This document shows positions 44,301-56,231 of a stretch of DNA of 64,000 bases, piece after piece (position 1 is the stretch's first letter; every line of letters begins with the position of its first letter). This DNA is from Sipunculus nudus (lineage: Eukaryota; Annelida; Sipuncula; Golfingiida; Sipunculidae). The notes under the pieces are model-generated. The model had not been told where the DNA came from. It did no database searches and worked only from the letters and a program-made list of their open reading frames with translations. The stretch is taken from contig CM049317.1 in assembly GCA_026874595.1 (NCBI GenBank), positions 55,958,118 through 56,022,117 on the forward strand, read 5' to 3'. A program made the position numbers and the translations under genes.

Positions 44301-45738
44301 GTTACCCTAACCCTTCGTGCATGAAATACTCCAGTAAGTATTTGTCACAATAAATATATGGTATATCCCTGATACGGTTTACCCTAACCCTTCGAGCATG
44401 AAATACACCAGTAAGTGTTTAGTCCAGTAAGTGTTTATCATTATTAATATATGGCATATCCTAGATACGGGTGACCCTAAGCCATCGGACATGAAATTCT
44501 CCTGTGTTTGTGACTATTAATATATGCTTAATTCGTATCCGGAGCAAGTGTTAGTCACTATTAATATATGCTATATCCGTTATACCGGTTATCCTAAGCA
44601 TTTGGACATGAGATACTCCGGTAAGCCTTTGTTACTATTAAAATATGCTGAATGCGGGATACGGGTTACCCTAAACCTTCGGACATGAAATACTCCAATA
44701 AGTGTTTGTCACTATTAATATATGGTTTATCAGGGATACGAGTTACCTCAACCATGAAATACACCAGTAAGTATTTACTCTAGTAAGTGTTTGTCACTTT
44801 TAATATATGGTATATCCTGGATACGGGTTATCATAACCCTTTGGGCATGTAATACCCCATTAAGTGTTTGTAACTATTAATATATGCTATATCCGTATAC
44901 GGAGCAAGTGTTAATCTGTATTTATATATGCTATATCCGGGATACGGGTTACCCTAACCCTACGGCATTAAATACTCCAGTACTCCAGAGATACTCCTGT
45001 AAGTGTTTGTCACTATAATGACATATTAATATATTAATATATGGGCAATGCGGAATACGGTTAACCCTAACCCTTCGGACATGAAATAGTCCTGTGTTTG
45101 TCACTATTAATATGTGCTATATCCGGGATACGGGTTACCCTAACCCTTCTGGCAAGGAATACTCCAGTAAGTGTTTGTCACTATTACTATATGCTATATT
45201 TGGGATACGGGTTACCCTAACACTTAGGTCATGAAATACTCCAATACAAGTTTGTCACTATTAATATATGGTGTATCCGGGATATGGGTTACCCTAATCC
45301 TTCGGACATGAAATACTCCAGTGATTGTTTGTTACAATTAATATGTGCTATATCCGGTAAACGTGTTACCCTAACACTTCCGACATGAAAAAACCCAGCA
45401 AGTATTTGTCACTAATAATATATGCTATATCCGAGATACGGGTTTCCCTAACCCTTCGGGCATGAAATACTCCAGTAAGTGTTTTTCACTAATAATAAAT
45501 GGTATATCCGGGAAACGGGTTACTCTAACCCTTCGAGCAAGAAATACACCAGTAGATGTTTACTCCAGTAAGTGTTTGTCACTTTTAATATATGGGATAT
45601 CCTGGGTAGCGGTTACCCTAACCCTTCCGGCATGAAAGACTGCAGTCAGTGTTTTTCACTATTAATATATGCTTTATCCGGGATACGGGTTACCCTAACC
45701 CTTCGGGCATGAAATACTCCAGTATGTGTTTGTCACTA
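38385..45738 (+). repeat. 77-bp satellite array (about 95 monomers)
   Basis: Monomers are 77-78 bp, with consensus phrases TACTCCAGTAAGTGTTTGTC, TATTAATATATGCTATATCC, GGGATACGGGTTACCCTAAC and CTTCGGGCATGAAA. Variant monomers form a higher-order repeat: 41,716-41,937 and 44,103-44,324 are near-identical and 2,387 bp apart, which is 31 x 77. GGGTTACCCTAACCC is a hairpin (GGGTTA/TAACCC) containing a telomere-like CCCTAACCC. Frames such as those at 41,716 and 44,103 are satellite translations. The array is interrupted at 45,739 by a DNA transposon and resumes at 47,274. Confidence 0.93.
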
Positions 45739-47273
45739 CAGTATTTCCTTGAACAGACGCCCGGGCGTATATTTTTTTTCAGACCCTTCTTTGACCCGGC
45801 GTCTAAACAAGGCCGGCGTCTATTCAAGGTCGACGTTTATAAAAAAAATACATTATCAGGCTAGTCGTACATAACTTAAAAAAATAACAAGTCGAAACAA
45901 TAAACCCGTCGGTCACTACTTTGAACAATTGAAAACATCGCCGGTACACGGATTGTGTTTACGAAATATCCGAAGATGCTATTGGGACACGCGCAATTTC
46001 TACAATCACACACCATATAAGAACTTACGGGGAACCATAATAAGAGATTTTGCAGCTGTCCACAAGAATCTGTCTCCACCCGCCTCTCGGAACCAGGTAC
46101 CCTGGTGTTTCATGTGGCTGTTCCATTTATTGGTTACATTGTTTCTATTTGAACACGGGGTGGCTCTTCCATTACATATGGACCATGTACAACTTGTAAC
46201 ATTGGTTTCTTCGAAATAAAGGGGGTTGGTATTTATAACGGGACAGCGTAATTCATTATTATGACACTTACCTCCCATCTTTTAACTGATTCAGCTTAAC
46301 ACGGCGTATTCAAGCGTTTCCGACTTGGTATAAATTAAACACGGGGCCGGATGGCTCTTCCATAAACTGTGCACCGCGTACAACCGGTAATATTGGTACC
46401 GTCCAAATACGGGGGTTTGTACGTATAACGGCACTGGGAAGTTCATTTTCATGACACATTCCTTCCGACTTCTAACTGTTTCAGCTTGACAAAGCGTATT
46501 CAAGCGTTTTCGACCTTATATATACCGGTATGTGACATTTACTGCTGGGAATATTCAATAGATTGTATAGGTGTCGACAAGAGCAAATACTCTTTATAAT
46601 TGTTTAAGATTATCTCAGAAGCGTGGTTTCAGTAACATTGGGGACGCGCTTAAAAAATGAAAGCAAAAAGCGTAATTTCGCTTGACAGTAGCTACAAATT
46701 ATACCGCTTGACACCATCATTTTTTTGTCTTAATACTACACAAGAAATGAGCCCAAACGTATTTTAACAGATCCGTTCAACCATTTGTGAGGCAGACTCT
46801 CACCGTACCAAGTTGTACCGCTTGTATCAAGCGGTATTAGTTTTACCTAACTTGACAGCAGTGATGGTGTTAGTCTTCTCACTGCTATACTATTTGTGAA
46901 GCGTTTACTAGAATCGGTGATCGCCTTTAATCATAATGGGCGAATCGGGAATATTTGGTGTCCCTTATGGAAACAGGCATGCAAATAAGAAAAAAATAAA
47001 AAAAGATTCATAGAGGAATAAATGTATTTACACAAACACAAACCGGAATTTTAACAAAACTTTCGGGTTAATTTGACCGGTAAATGCACCAATTACAGTG
47101 ACGGAAAAAAACATCTGGCGGCAAACATGGAAACTACTCTGACACCCGGCCTCTAAACAAGACCAGCGTCTATTTAAGGCCGGCGTTTATTTTTTTTACG
47201 ACATTGTTTTGCCCCGGCGTCTAAATAAGACAGGCGACTATTTAAGGCTTGGCTTCTGATCAAGGAAATACGG
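45739..47273. mobile_element. 1.5-kb non-autonomous DNA transposon inside the satellite
   Basis: The left end is CAGTATTTCCTTGAACAGA; the right end, reverse-complemented, is CCGTATTTCCTTGATCAGA, an imperfect ~23-bp terminal inverted repeat. TA is duplicated on both sides (45,737-45,738; 47,274-47,275); joining the flanks restores the satellite phrase GTCACTATTAATAT. Subterminal GGCGTCTA/TAGACGCC motifs repeat on both ends. The interior holds a ~185-bp direct duplication (AACACGGGG...GGCTCTTCCAT at about 46,152 and 46,337) but no transposase. The TA duplication fits Tc1/mariner-type or related movement, supplied in trans. Confidence 0.8.
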
Positions 47274-47373
47274 TATTAATATCTGGTATATCCCTGATAC
47301 GGGTGACCCTAAGCCTTCAGACATGGAATATTCCAGTAAGTTTTAGTAACTATTAATATATGCTATATCCGTT
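47274..47373 (+). repeat. 77-bp satellite, right-hand remnant
   Basis: About 1.3 monomers resume after the transposon (GATACGGGTGACCCTAAGCC, TATTAATATATGCTATATCC) and stop at the splice acceptor of the next exon. Confidence 0.85.
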
Positions 47374-47377
47374 TCAG

Positions 47378-47594
47378 AAGTAATACCGCAAAAGCCAGTT
47401 ACCGAAAAGAGGATGCCAAGGCCTTCTTCACACTTGTAGCTGGTGCAGGTTTGGGTGAGGTAACGGAGGAAATTAACGGCAACCGCCCAATTGTAAAATT
47501 CAAAAGAAATTATTTCCTTACAATACGAAAATCACTTTGTGAAACATTAAACCTTGAAAGTTACCAAACAAGCAAAGAAGCAACAGACAAATGA
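47378..47594 (+). CDS. Candidate terminal coding exon, unrecognised protein
   Basis: After the acceptor CCGTTTCAG (47,376-47,377 AG) one frame stays open for 72 codons to a TGA at 47,592-47,594, entered in phase 2. It has balanced, protein-like composition: SNTAKASYRKEDAKAFFTLV, then AGAGLGEVTEEINGNRPIVK, FKRNYFLTIRKSLCETLNLE and SYQTSKEATDK. There is no initiator Met, so it looks like the last exon of a plus-strand gene whose upstream intron contains the 77-bp satellite. I cannot name the family. The upstream partner must end in phase 2; none of my candidates to the left does so, so the gene model is incomplete. An internal GAG|GTAACG could act as an alternative donor. Confidence 0.5.
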
Positions 47595-48600
47595 GACTGT
47601 AAAACTGCAAAATCCTCAGAAACATTGAGAGCAAATTGTCTAAATGGAAACGGCAAAACATGTAATATATTTATTTGTCTTCCAGATTTGCTGCTAATTT
47701 GCATTCAAAGCAACATGAAATAATACTATAATGAATCCAACTCACATGAAACTGGAAATGATTAATAATAACGAATAGGTATGGATGCATGTGGTATGGT
47801 CAACCAAGTTAGCAAGAAATAAATCTTGTCAATCCAGAACAATGCTCTTTCAAGTGATAAACCTTATAAACAGTAAGAAAATATACACTTTGGATCTAAA
47901 TAGAAAGATGTATCCTATTGAGCAGGGAAATACATATGTTGGATCTAGAAAAGATAAATGTGTACACTTTTACCTCAAGATACCAGTGGTTGTATGACTT
48001 TGCATATTCAAATTTATAATACAATACTTGTCATGGTAGTATTATAATGTATTGGTTGTATTCAGGAATTAGTAATGATCTAGCATGATTCTTATAAACA
48101 AAAATTGAGTAATTACCCAGATTATAGTAGTGTACTTCTGGATATTATGTTAACACTTTTTGAACTCAAGTAATGAAACAAGTGAATGCTGTTAGAACTC
48201 TTTAATTCCTCCTGATGCTGAACCCTGACCCCATTTGAACTGTAAACTGAACTGTTCACATATATATAGGCACTGTGAGGCTGACACACTGCTTCCTGTA
48301 ACCTAAGATGCTGAGGGATGGGCTTAGCCATTGGCTGCCATGGTGAAGGTACTTGACTAAGTACATGAGGCATTTAGCCAGAGTGATGAAGTCGTGTGTG
48401 TGTGTGTGTGTATATATGATGTGCAGGAAAAATATATATGATCACAATTTACAACACAATTTGTTTAGTTTCTGACAATTGTTTTTAATAAAAAAAAAAT
48501 GTTCTATATTTGTGTTCTTGAGGCTTGTCTGAAATGATTGTGCGCAATATCTCTTTTATGAATGGAATAGATCCTACTTTTTATATATAATTTTTTTTTG
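47595..48600. other. 3' flank, no gene seen
   Basis: AT-rich sequence after the stop codon at 47,594, with a (GT)n tract at 48,394-48,410. A specific polyadenylation signal cannot be chosen. The minus-strand frame at 48,122-48,373 is not convincing. Confidence 0.45.
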
Positions 48601-51362
48601 CTCAGCTGACTATGTGTCATCTTAGCTATAGTCATGGTCCGTCGTCCATCCAACCATCCATCCTTTCGTGAACAGGTCGTGTTTTGGAACCATGGAACCC
48701 ACAAATCCAACATAATACAAACAGTTGATCCGGCCAAAATCTCCTACCATACAGAAAATTTGGTCGGTAGGACTTCATTCCTGTGAGACATCAAGGGGAA
48801 ACCTCGTTTTCCATTAAGAACCCATGGTTACACTTGAAGACTGCCTAATATAAAACCACTGATCTGTTTTTGATCATAATGCATATTCTTATTTGCTTTC
48901 GCATACTAGAAATTGGGCAAGAATTGAGTTATATATGTTGAAGTCACGGCTACAATTATAATGCACTTTTCCAAAATTTAGGAAATATATTTACTCACTT
49001 AACTTCAAAATTGCTTTAGCTGGATATTTTTTTCAGGGATATAAATATATTCAAGTAAGATTCGATTGTTTACCTAAAAAATTAGAACTGAATTTTACAA
49101 AATTTTAACTTATCAGCCTAAATGAAATATGAATACCTATATATATTTTTTTAATTTAAAAGTTTTCATACACCATGTCAGTGTTGTTCCCATCAAGCCT
49201 ACCTAGTACAGCCTACACCTGTGTTATGTAACCCACTCCAGGCAGCTTGCCTCGGCTCAGCTTGGCCACTACTGGCAGACTTCCCCTCTACCCTGCCAAC
49301 CCCCCCCCCCCCGCCCGGGATGTGCATGAACTAGATGAATTTGAAAATTGTATATGTTAAATTAATTCATATTCTTCGCGTTTGCTACATTTTAGATTTC
49401 GTGGGGAATAGATCCAAATGTTCAAGTGGGGAGCTTTGGGGCTGCAGGGCCACGCCCCATGGAAACATTGTTATCTTTTTCAGCTCAGTCCCTCCGTCCG
49501 TAGATATGGCACGTTTTGAATCCGTAAGACCGAGGAATCCAAAATTCAGGATAATGTTAGATGTCCCCACGATCTCCTACCAAGCCGAAAACAGGGTCTT
49601 TGACGCTTCGTTCCTTTGGTAAATTAAGGAAATACCTCATTTTTAAATTAGAAACCTATTTTCAGACTTCAGGACTGCCTAAGATCAAAACCACTCATAT
49701 GTTTTTCCACAAATTTACCATAAATATTCCTCTATATAGTTCCTATGTACATGCCACAAATTAGGTCTGTATTATATATTATAAAAAAGTAAAGGGCCCA
49801 AACATATTGCAGTTTGTAAAAGTTCTGTAAAAAGATATTTGGTCACTTAACACAAATTAATGTTAAAGCTAGGGACTTTTTTTAGTAATATATCTTTAAT
49901 TAATTTAATTGTAAATCCAAATCTTTTAAATTTTTAAAATATAAACAAAAATATAAAATAGTTGCCTAAATTTAACCATGGCACGTTATTTTCTCGTAAG
50001 TATATTTAACTATTTTACAGCTGGGATACATGTGGATTTAATCTGTTGAATTCTGAAATTTGAAAGTATAAGCTTACAAATTATTCTAATTATTGCATTT
50101 TTTTCAGATGCTCTAATGTATTTGCATTTTGTGTATCTAAGACCCCACTCTTGCTCAATAAAGCCTTGCCTAGGTAACCTTATTAGCACTGGCAGAACAT
50201 CTCTGCTGAGATAAACATACATATATTCTCATGGGCCCAACCAAACCCCCCCCCCCCCCACCCATCCCCACCACCACCATCAACAATTATATTGCAACAC
50301 ATGGTTTGATATTGTCAACTGTATTTCTTTAAAAGTAAAGCTGCTTTTGATACAATGTGCACAACTTTTCTTGAAATGTTAATTCAAGAAGTAATCCAAA
50401 AGATGCCACGTTTTTCTGATGTAGCATTTTTAAGAAATTATTTCCTTTTAAATAATTAAACAAAATATAATTTTACCCATCAGTAGGCATAATTTGATAA
50501 TATATGAAACAATTCATTGAATAACGGTGCAATTGAAAATTTTGAAATATGGAGTGTTATTTTCATATATTTATTGCTTTGCAAATTTAAAAATTAAATT
50601 TTTTAGAAAAAGAAATTTATCTATGTGCAAAATGTGACGTTACCTGACTAAATTAAGTAAAAATGTTAATGCAATTTAGATTTGTGAATCAGTTTAAATC
50701 TTCAGATATATATGATATACTGTTAATATATAGTAAAATTTATAAACTTAAAAAAAAACTTAACAAATGAAAAAATAGGATATAATGCAAATATTTGTTC
50801 ATGATTTTCCTGTCTCAGTAGAATGGATATTAAAATTATTTGTTTTGTTTTACACCTCTCTGCCTGTTTTTAAATATTTCAAAATAATTTATTAAATTAA
50901 AATTAAATTTTATTCTTTATGTATATGCAGAGGTGCTGTTACTCCCACCAGTCCCTGTAAGTAACATTCAATTTAATTCCGCATCCTATATTTATATGCA
51001 AAGTCAGTGAGCCCTAGTTCCTGAGCACTGAGAATAGTATTTTCATTGCAACCTCAAAAGTCTATGGTGATGCAGTCATAACTGTCACAATCAGCTGATC
51101 GGCGTGACCCAAGGGTCCCTTGTTTTATCAGAGAAGTAAATCTGTAAATTATTTTCAAATGCTGTCAAATAAATATCACCCTTTCAACAGAAAAAAAAAA
51201 TAAAGTGGAAAACCTAAGGAATCTTTAGTAGACACTATAAACGAGGATCATGCATTTTTAATTCAGCTAACTATAAGTCATCTGAGCGATAGTGGTGGTC
51301 CATTGTCCGTCTTCTGTCCGTCCGTCCGTTCGTCCGTTCGTCCGTCCGTCGTCCCGTCTGTC
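48601..51362 (-). repeat. Dispersed repeats, inverted relative to those in MANBA
   Basis: It opens with CTCAGCTGACTATGTGTCAT and GTCCGTCGTCCATCC, and closes with CAGCTAACTATAAGTCATCT and repeated GTCCGTCC (51,265-51,358). Both are reverse complements of the hairpin plus GACGGACG tails at 1.9-19 kb. The segment 49,490-49,990 is the inverted relative of 1,330-1,850. At least two copies are present. Long C runs lie at 49,300-49,313 and 50,247-50,261. An exon-like micro-segment (50,934-50,957, between ATATGCAG and GTAAGT) is too short to trust. Confidence 0.6.
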
Positions 51363-52149
51363 AAAATGGGCCAAATATAATTTAAATAAAAATACTAACA
51401 GTATCATCTGAAAATGTATTAAAATAATATAATGGAAATGAATGATTAATGTAATAATATTTCATAATTTGATAAGTATTACGGGGTGTGTATATACACA
51501 TGTGTGTGTATGTTTATTTGTGTGTGTGCGCAATTTATATGAATTATCAGTATAGACGTAATCTACTTGCAGCCTATAAAAATAAGAAATATTGTTGGTT
51601 TTAGATTACCTATATGTTTAAAATCTAAAGCCATGTTCGTTTTGGACAGTTTATGACAGGTATACGGCAGAGTTTCTCTCCCATATTTTGAAAAGTTTTC
51701 AATATGCAGTGTAAAGAGGACATTTCGGAGGCACCTTTCACAAAATAGAGTACTAGCTGTTCTCTTAAATGTCTTTGTATAACGTAGTCAAAGATGCATG
51801 GGTGGGGGTACCCGTGTGTGGGGCTATATTATTTATAGTTCCTAAAAATAAGAAAAGAAAACTGTACTGTCTATAAATTAAAATGTATGTAACACGTTGA
51901 TTTTCGGATGGTGGAACTGCGCATGTACGTTCCTAACTTGCCACATATCAATATTTGAATGATCGTTTTTATGTTTTGGGAGATCACAGGACTATACTGA
52001 GCACAGGACTATACTGAGCACAGGAGTATACAGAGTGAGAGTGTCGAAGCGACAAGGAAGAGTACGTGTGTAAGAGATTATTTTCAGACTCTACCCCCCC
52101 CCCCCCCCCCCCGAGATATATATGAAACACGGAGATATATCTTCTCTAC
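51363..52149. other. Unique stretch with 17-bp triplication
   Basis: TACTGAGCACAGGACTA-type units repeat three times at about 51,985-52,034. A 21-base C run follows at 52,095-52,112 immediately before the satellite. (GT)n lies at 51,500-51,530. No gene seen. Confidence 0.5.
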
Positions 52150-53480
52150 TGAATGTCCGGCAAATTGCGGAATTGCTCAAAGAATGCCCTTCCTTTCAAT
52201 CTGGGCTGGGGCTTCCCGTATCGGAGGATTAATTTAACTCTAAAGTTGCTAAATTGTCGGCAATTTGCGAGCTTATTAGACAGTGGCCACTCAGTGTAAT
52301 CTCCTCTGGGCCTCCCCTATCGGAGGATTCTGAGAACTACAAAATTGCTTAATTGCCGGCAATTTGCGGAGTTGCTAGACGAAGGCCCCTATGTGTATGA
52401 CCGCAGGGGGGGGGCTCACTCTAGCGGAGAAGTCAGGGAACTACAAAGTTGCTAAATTGCCGGCAATTTGCGGTATTGCTTACTGGGGGCCCTCCATTTC
52501 AATCTCGGCTTGGGTTCCTGCTATTGGATGATTCATATAATTCCATAGTTGCTTAATTGCCGGCAATTTGCGGAATTTGTTGACAGGGACCCCTTGTTTC
52601 AATCTTGGCTAGGGCTCCCCCTATCGGAGGATAAAGAAAACTTCAAAGTTGCAAAATTGCCTGCAATTTGCGGAGTTGCTAGACGAAGGCCCCTATGTGT
52701 ATGACCGCAGGGGGCTCACTCTAGCGGAGGAATCAGGGAACTTCAAAGTTGCTAAATTGCCGGCAATTTGCGGTATTGCTTGATGGGGGGCCCTCCATTT
52801 CAATCTCGGCTGGGGTTCCTCCTATTGGATGATTCATATAACTCCATAGTTGCTTAATTGCCGGCAATTTGCGGAATTGGTAGACAGGGGCCCCTCGTTT
52901 CAATCTTTGCTAGGGCTCCCCCTATCGGAGGATAAAGAGAACTTCAAAGTTGCAAAATTGCTGGCAATTTGCGGAATTGCTAGATGAGGGGTCCCTCAGT
53001 GTATGACGCCTGGGCTCACTCTACCGGAGCAATGAGTGAACTACAAAGTTGCTAAATTGCCGGCAAATCGCGGAATTGTTAGAGGGGGGTTTCATTTGTT
53101 TGCAGCCTTAGCTCCCTCTAGCGGATGAATAAGATCACTCTAAAATTGCCGGCAATTTTCGGAATTGCTAGCCGGGGCACTTCATTTCATTGTCGCCTGG
53201 GACTCCCTCTATCGGAGGATTATATGAACTTCGCCAGGAGCTCCCTCTAACGGAGGATTATGAGATCTTCAAAGTTGAAAAATTGCCAGCAAATTGCGTG
53301 TATGAGAGACAGGAGGTCTTCCCTGCCGAATGGCAAAGTTGCTTCCAAAGTTGCTAAATTGCTAGCAATTTGCGCACTAGGATTCAAAATCGCTGGTTAC
53401 CTGATTGATTGCTGGCAGTTTGCAAGAGTTGCTGACAATTTGCGAGACTGCTGGGAAAGTTGACGGGCACCACGCAACTT
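52150..53480 (+). repeat. Inverted, diverged array of the 100-bp satellite
   Basis: About 13 monomers with the ~100-bp period are marked by AAATTGCCGGCAATTTGCGG at about 52,353, 52,458, 52,558, 52,758, 52,860 and later. They are in the orientation opposite to the 31.7-kb array and more diverged. The left monomers (AATGCCCTTCCTTTCAATCT) match, in reverse complement, the first monomer of the other array. The right end decays into TTGCTGACAATTTGCGAGA. Confidence 0.88.
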
Positions 53481-54348
53481 TGCGAGAGAGGCAAACTTCA
53501 AATGGAAGAAACCAACGGTTCCCCACCTATATGCACAAAAACAGCCCTCTGATAAAGTAGACTGCCCGGTGGGTCAGAGAGGGAAAAGACTTCACTTGGT
53601 CACCAGTTGGCCTTGTGTATTAACGAGATTTTGTGAAGCTAGTAACGCTCAGAGAGTGTCAAAGGAACGGGTCCAAGACCATTCAAACTGGAGCTCTCGG
53701 AGGGCTTAATACATCTTCAGTCAGTCTGTTTTAACTAGGACCAGATTCCGCCCTACGGAAGTGATGCCCTACTAATGATGGAAGTCACAATTAATATATA
53801 GAGTCTTAGGGTGATAAGGAGAGGGTTAGAGTTTAGCAACAGCTTATAGCTTAATAGCCCGCAACTCTAGGTTTTCCAAGACAAGCGCTTACCCAAGTTC
53901 TAGCAGTATGATAATTTTCGGCATAATGATAATATGATTATGAATCGGACAGATCTTTCTAAACTAAATTCAGGTGCTGTAGTACATGTTTGTTTGATTT
54001 TCGGTACACCTGGGCACTGCAATAAGGCTTAATTAAGATCGCATCAAATATTACTATATGTTTTCTTGCGTTTAACTTTCGCAGGATAATAATCTACGTA
54101 TTTCTCGATTTTACAAAAAAGTCGATTTTGGTACACGATGATGAAGATGGAGGGGATGATCAATTAAAATAGCAGACTGCGTAGACATTAAATTATTTTA
54201 CTTTTTATCAGGTTATCATTAAATCCATTTTGATATATACATGTATAGCCTTTTTCTGAATGTGATAATTAGCACAATTATTATCTGTTTACATTTCATG
54301 TGTTATTGGCAGATGTATATGAGATAAGTATCATGTTTCCGTTTTTAG
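53481..54348. other. Unique AT-rich stretch
   Basis: No element, exon or RNA gene that I can support, apart from the pyrimidine tract leading to the next acceptor. Confidence 0.45.
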
Positions 54349-54419
54349 ACCAGCACAAACGAGGTTACACAAAGTGTTGACCAAATTGAAAGTCAAAGTG
54401 CAACCAGTGTATCGATATG
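54349..54419 (+). CDS. Candidate internal coding exon (71 nt)
   Basis: Acceptor CCGTTTTTAG and donor ATG|GTGAGG bound 71 nt. In phase 0 it reads TSTNEVTQSVDQIESQSATS then VSI, leaving TG for the next exon. The sequence is polar, rich in S/T/Q/E. The phase chain continues correctly into 55,148 (completing TGG, W) and then 56,232. Its start phase also fits the exon at 31,156. Unknown protein. Confidence 0.35.
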
Positions 54420-54489
54420 GTGAGGCCTGGTGTATGCGTAGACAACAAATAAATCATCAACATTACGTGAAATGAAAAACGTCGATTTT

Positions 54490-54834
54490 AGGCCAAAAAA
54501 AAAAAAGAAAAATGGTGTGGTTCTCAGGCACTTTTTTTCAGAATTCAATGCGGGCGGTTTTTTTTTAATTTTTAATTTTTTTGTATGTTTCGATAAAAAT
54601 GTCAAATGATAAGGGAAAAGCATGATAATAACAGATTTACTTTACTAAACAAGTAAAAGTACTACATAACAAACAAAATTGTATAATTTTATTTTCTTGA
54701 AAGAAATGTCCGAGCAGCTGCAGCTCAAAATTGGTTAATTTCTATTAAAAATCAAAATAAAATTTTTTGATGCGGGGGTTTAAAATTAATGCTGGCGGTG
54801 CCTGAGAACCACACCTTTTAATTTTATTGGCCTT
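54490..54834. mobile_element. MITE, complete copy (copy a)
   Basis: The core of each end is GGTGTGGTTCTCAGGCAC (54,514-54,531) and its exact inverse (54,798-54,815). The inverted repeat extends outward through an A-rich stretch to AGGCCA / TGGCCT. It is about 345 bp with no coding capacity. Two further copies lie at 57.2-58.3 and 58.9-59.1 kb. Confidence 0.8.
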
Positions 54835-55147
54835 ATGATAAAAACTTTTTTTATGCACATTCTTTTTATAAATTTGTGTTTATAAATGGAGCTTTTGTTC
54901 AGCAGAATATGTCACATCAGACCCACTTAAGCACAGAAAGTCACAACCCTCGGCATAATAAAATAATTTGATCGCGAACGTTATGTATCTTCCGCTTTCC
55001 TTATTCTATAAGTACTAATGTACGGATATACTATTCTCAGGGGAAAATTGTTTCGTAATATCATTCATTTCATATTATACTGCACTTCATTGTACGATTA
55101 AAGATATATATAAGGTTGGCATGTATTCTAACCTTTTATTTCTACAG

Positions 55148-55196
55148 GGATAGAATTTGTTGCTGCAGGTTACGACGTACACAGGCCACAGAACAG
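55148..55196 (+). CDS. Candidate internal coding exon (49 nt), Cys-Cys-Cys motif
   Basis: Acceptor TTATTTCTACAG and donor CAG|GTATAC. Entered in phase 2 it completes W, then reads DRICCCRLRRTQATEQ and leaves in phase 0. CCCRLRR, three cysteines followed by basic residues, is the kind of site that can be palmitoylated, but this is speculation. It continues in frame into 56,232. Confidence 0.33.
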
Positions 55197-56231
55197 GTAT
55201 ACGGTTCACCATGTTCATGTTAAGGTAGCATCACTCATATCACAGTACAATCCTCCAACCGCATGTGCATCATATCATACCCAATAAACCGTTCATTATT
55301 TTTAACGTGGATTTTAAGAGGATTAGCATATTAATGATTTAATACCGAAAGCTTTAATAACAGCACATAATCCAAAAGAAAAAATCACACAAAGGTGCAT
55401 CACGTGTCTTTTTTTACCCACTTTGGTTTATTCTCACTCTTCAGCAAACTCTCAACTCTAACATGGGAACCCCTTATGCTACCATATTTTTACACCAAAA
55501 TGACGTGACCGAAAAAGTTCATGAAGCACCACTGAATTCTACACGTCCTTGTTTACTCAGATTGTGAGGTCATGCACCGGGAGAAATATTCCCGCCCCAA
55601 CACTACGATCCCCCGTAACTGCGTCCGTAAAAAAGCTTATGTAATCCTATAACATGGATAGTAAATGGTTAAATGCGATACAGTGCAAGGAAACCAAAAA
55701 TAAAATATGAAGGTTTTCAAACGTAAAAAAAAAACAGTTTTTTTTTCAAATATTTTCACAGTTTTATAACTTTCAATTTTCATTTCACTGAAGCAAAATT
55801 TATGAGTCAGAATCTTTGCTCCAACCAAAATAAGAGTTAAAATATGAATGTACGACAACCCTATAAAACATGTAAGACTTTAAACCAAATATAGAATTTA
55901 TTCCAAACACCATGAAAGAGGAGGTCACCTTTCCCTAAGCAGTTCCTATATCATATTATCGTCGTTAAAATCATCTTGAAATCTGTTGAGTACGACGTCT
56001 TTTGATGTCATTCTAGAGTGTACGTAGAATACGCGCGCCCTTTAAGAATTAGTTTTTGAAAGGTTTTTACATTTTACGTAGTGGAAAGGTTTCTTAAATG
56101 GGTAGATACATGTAAAAGAAAGTTCACACCGCATACTAGTATCGACTACATTAAATTTAAGTCATGCTTTATGATAACATATTCTACCTGATCATATTGA
56201 ATAAGAATACATAATTATGTATAATTTGCAG
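55197..56231. other. Candidate intron, nothing recognised
   Basis: AT-rich sequence between two candidate exons. No repeat with clear ends. Confidence 0.4.

Noticed and set aside
38385-45738. CRISPR-like regular array
   Set aside because: Monomers are contiguous head to tail without unique spacers, and the host is eukaryotic; it is a satellite.
45876-46503. Short frames inside the 1.5-kb transposon as a transposase
   Set aside because: Under 100 codons, no DDE-type or other transposase motif, and two of them derive from the internal 185-bp duplication.
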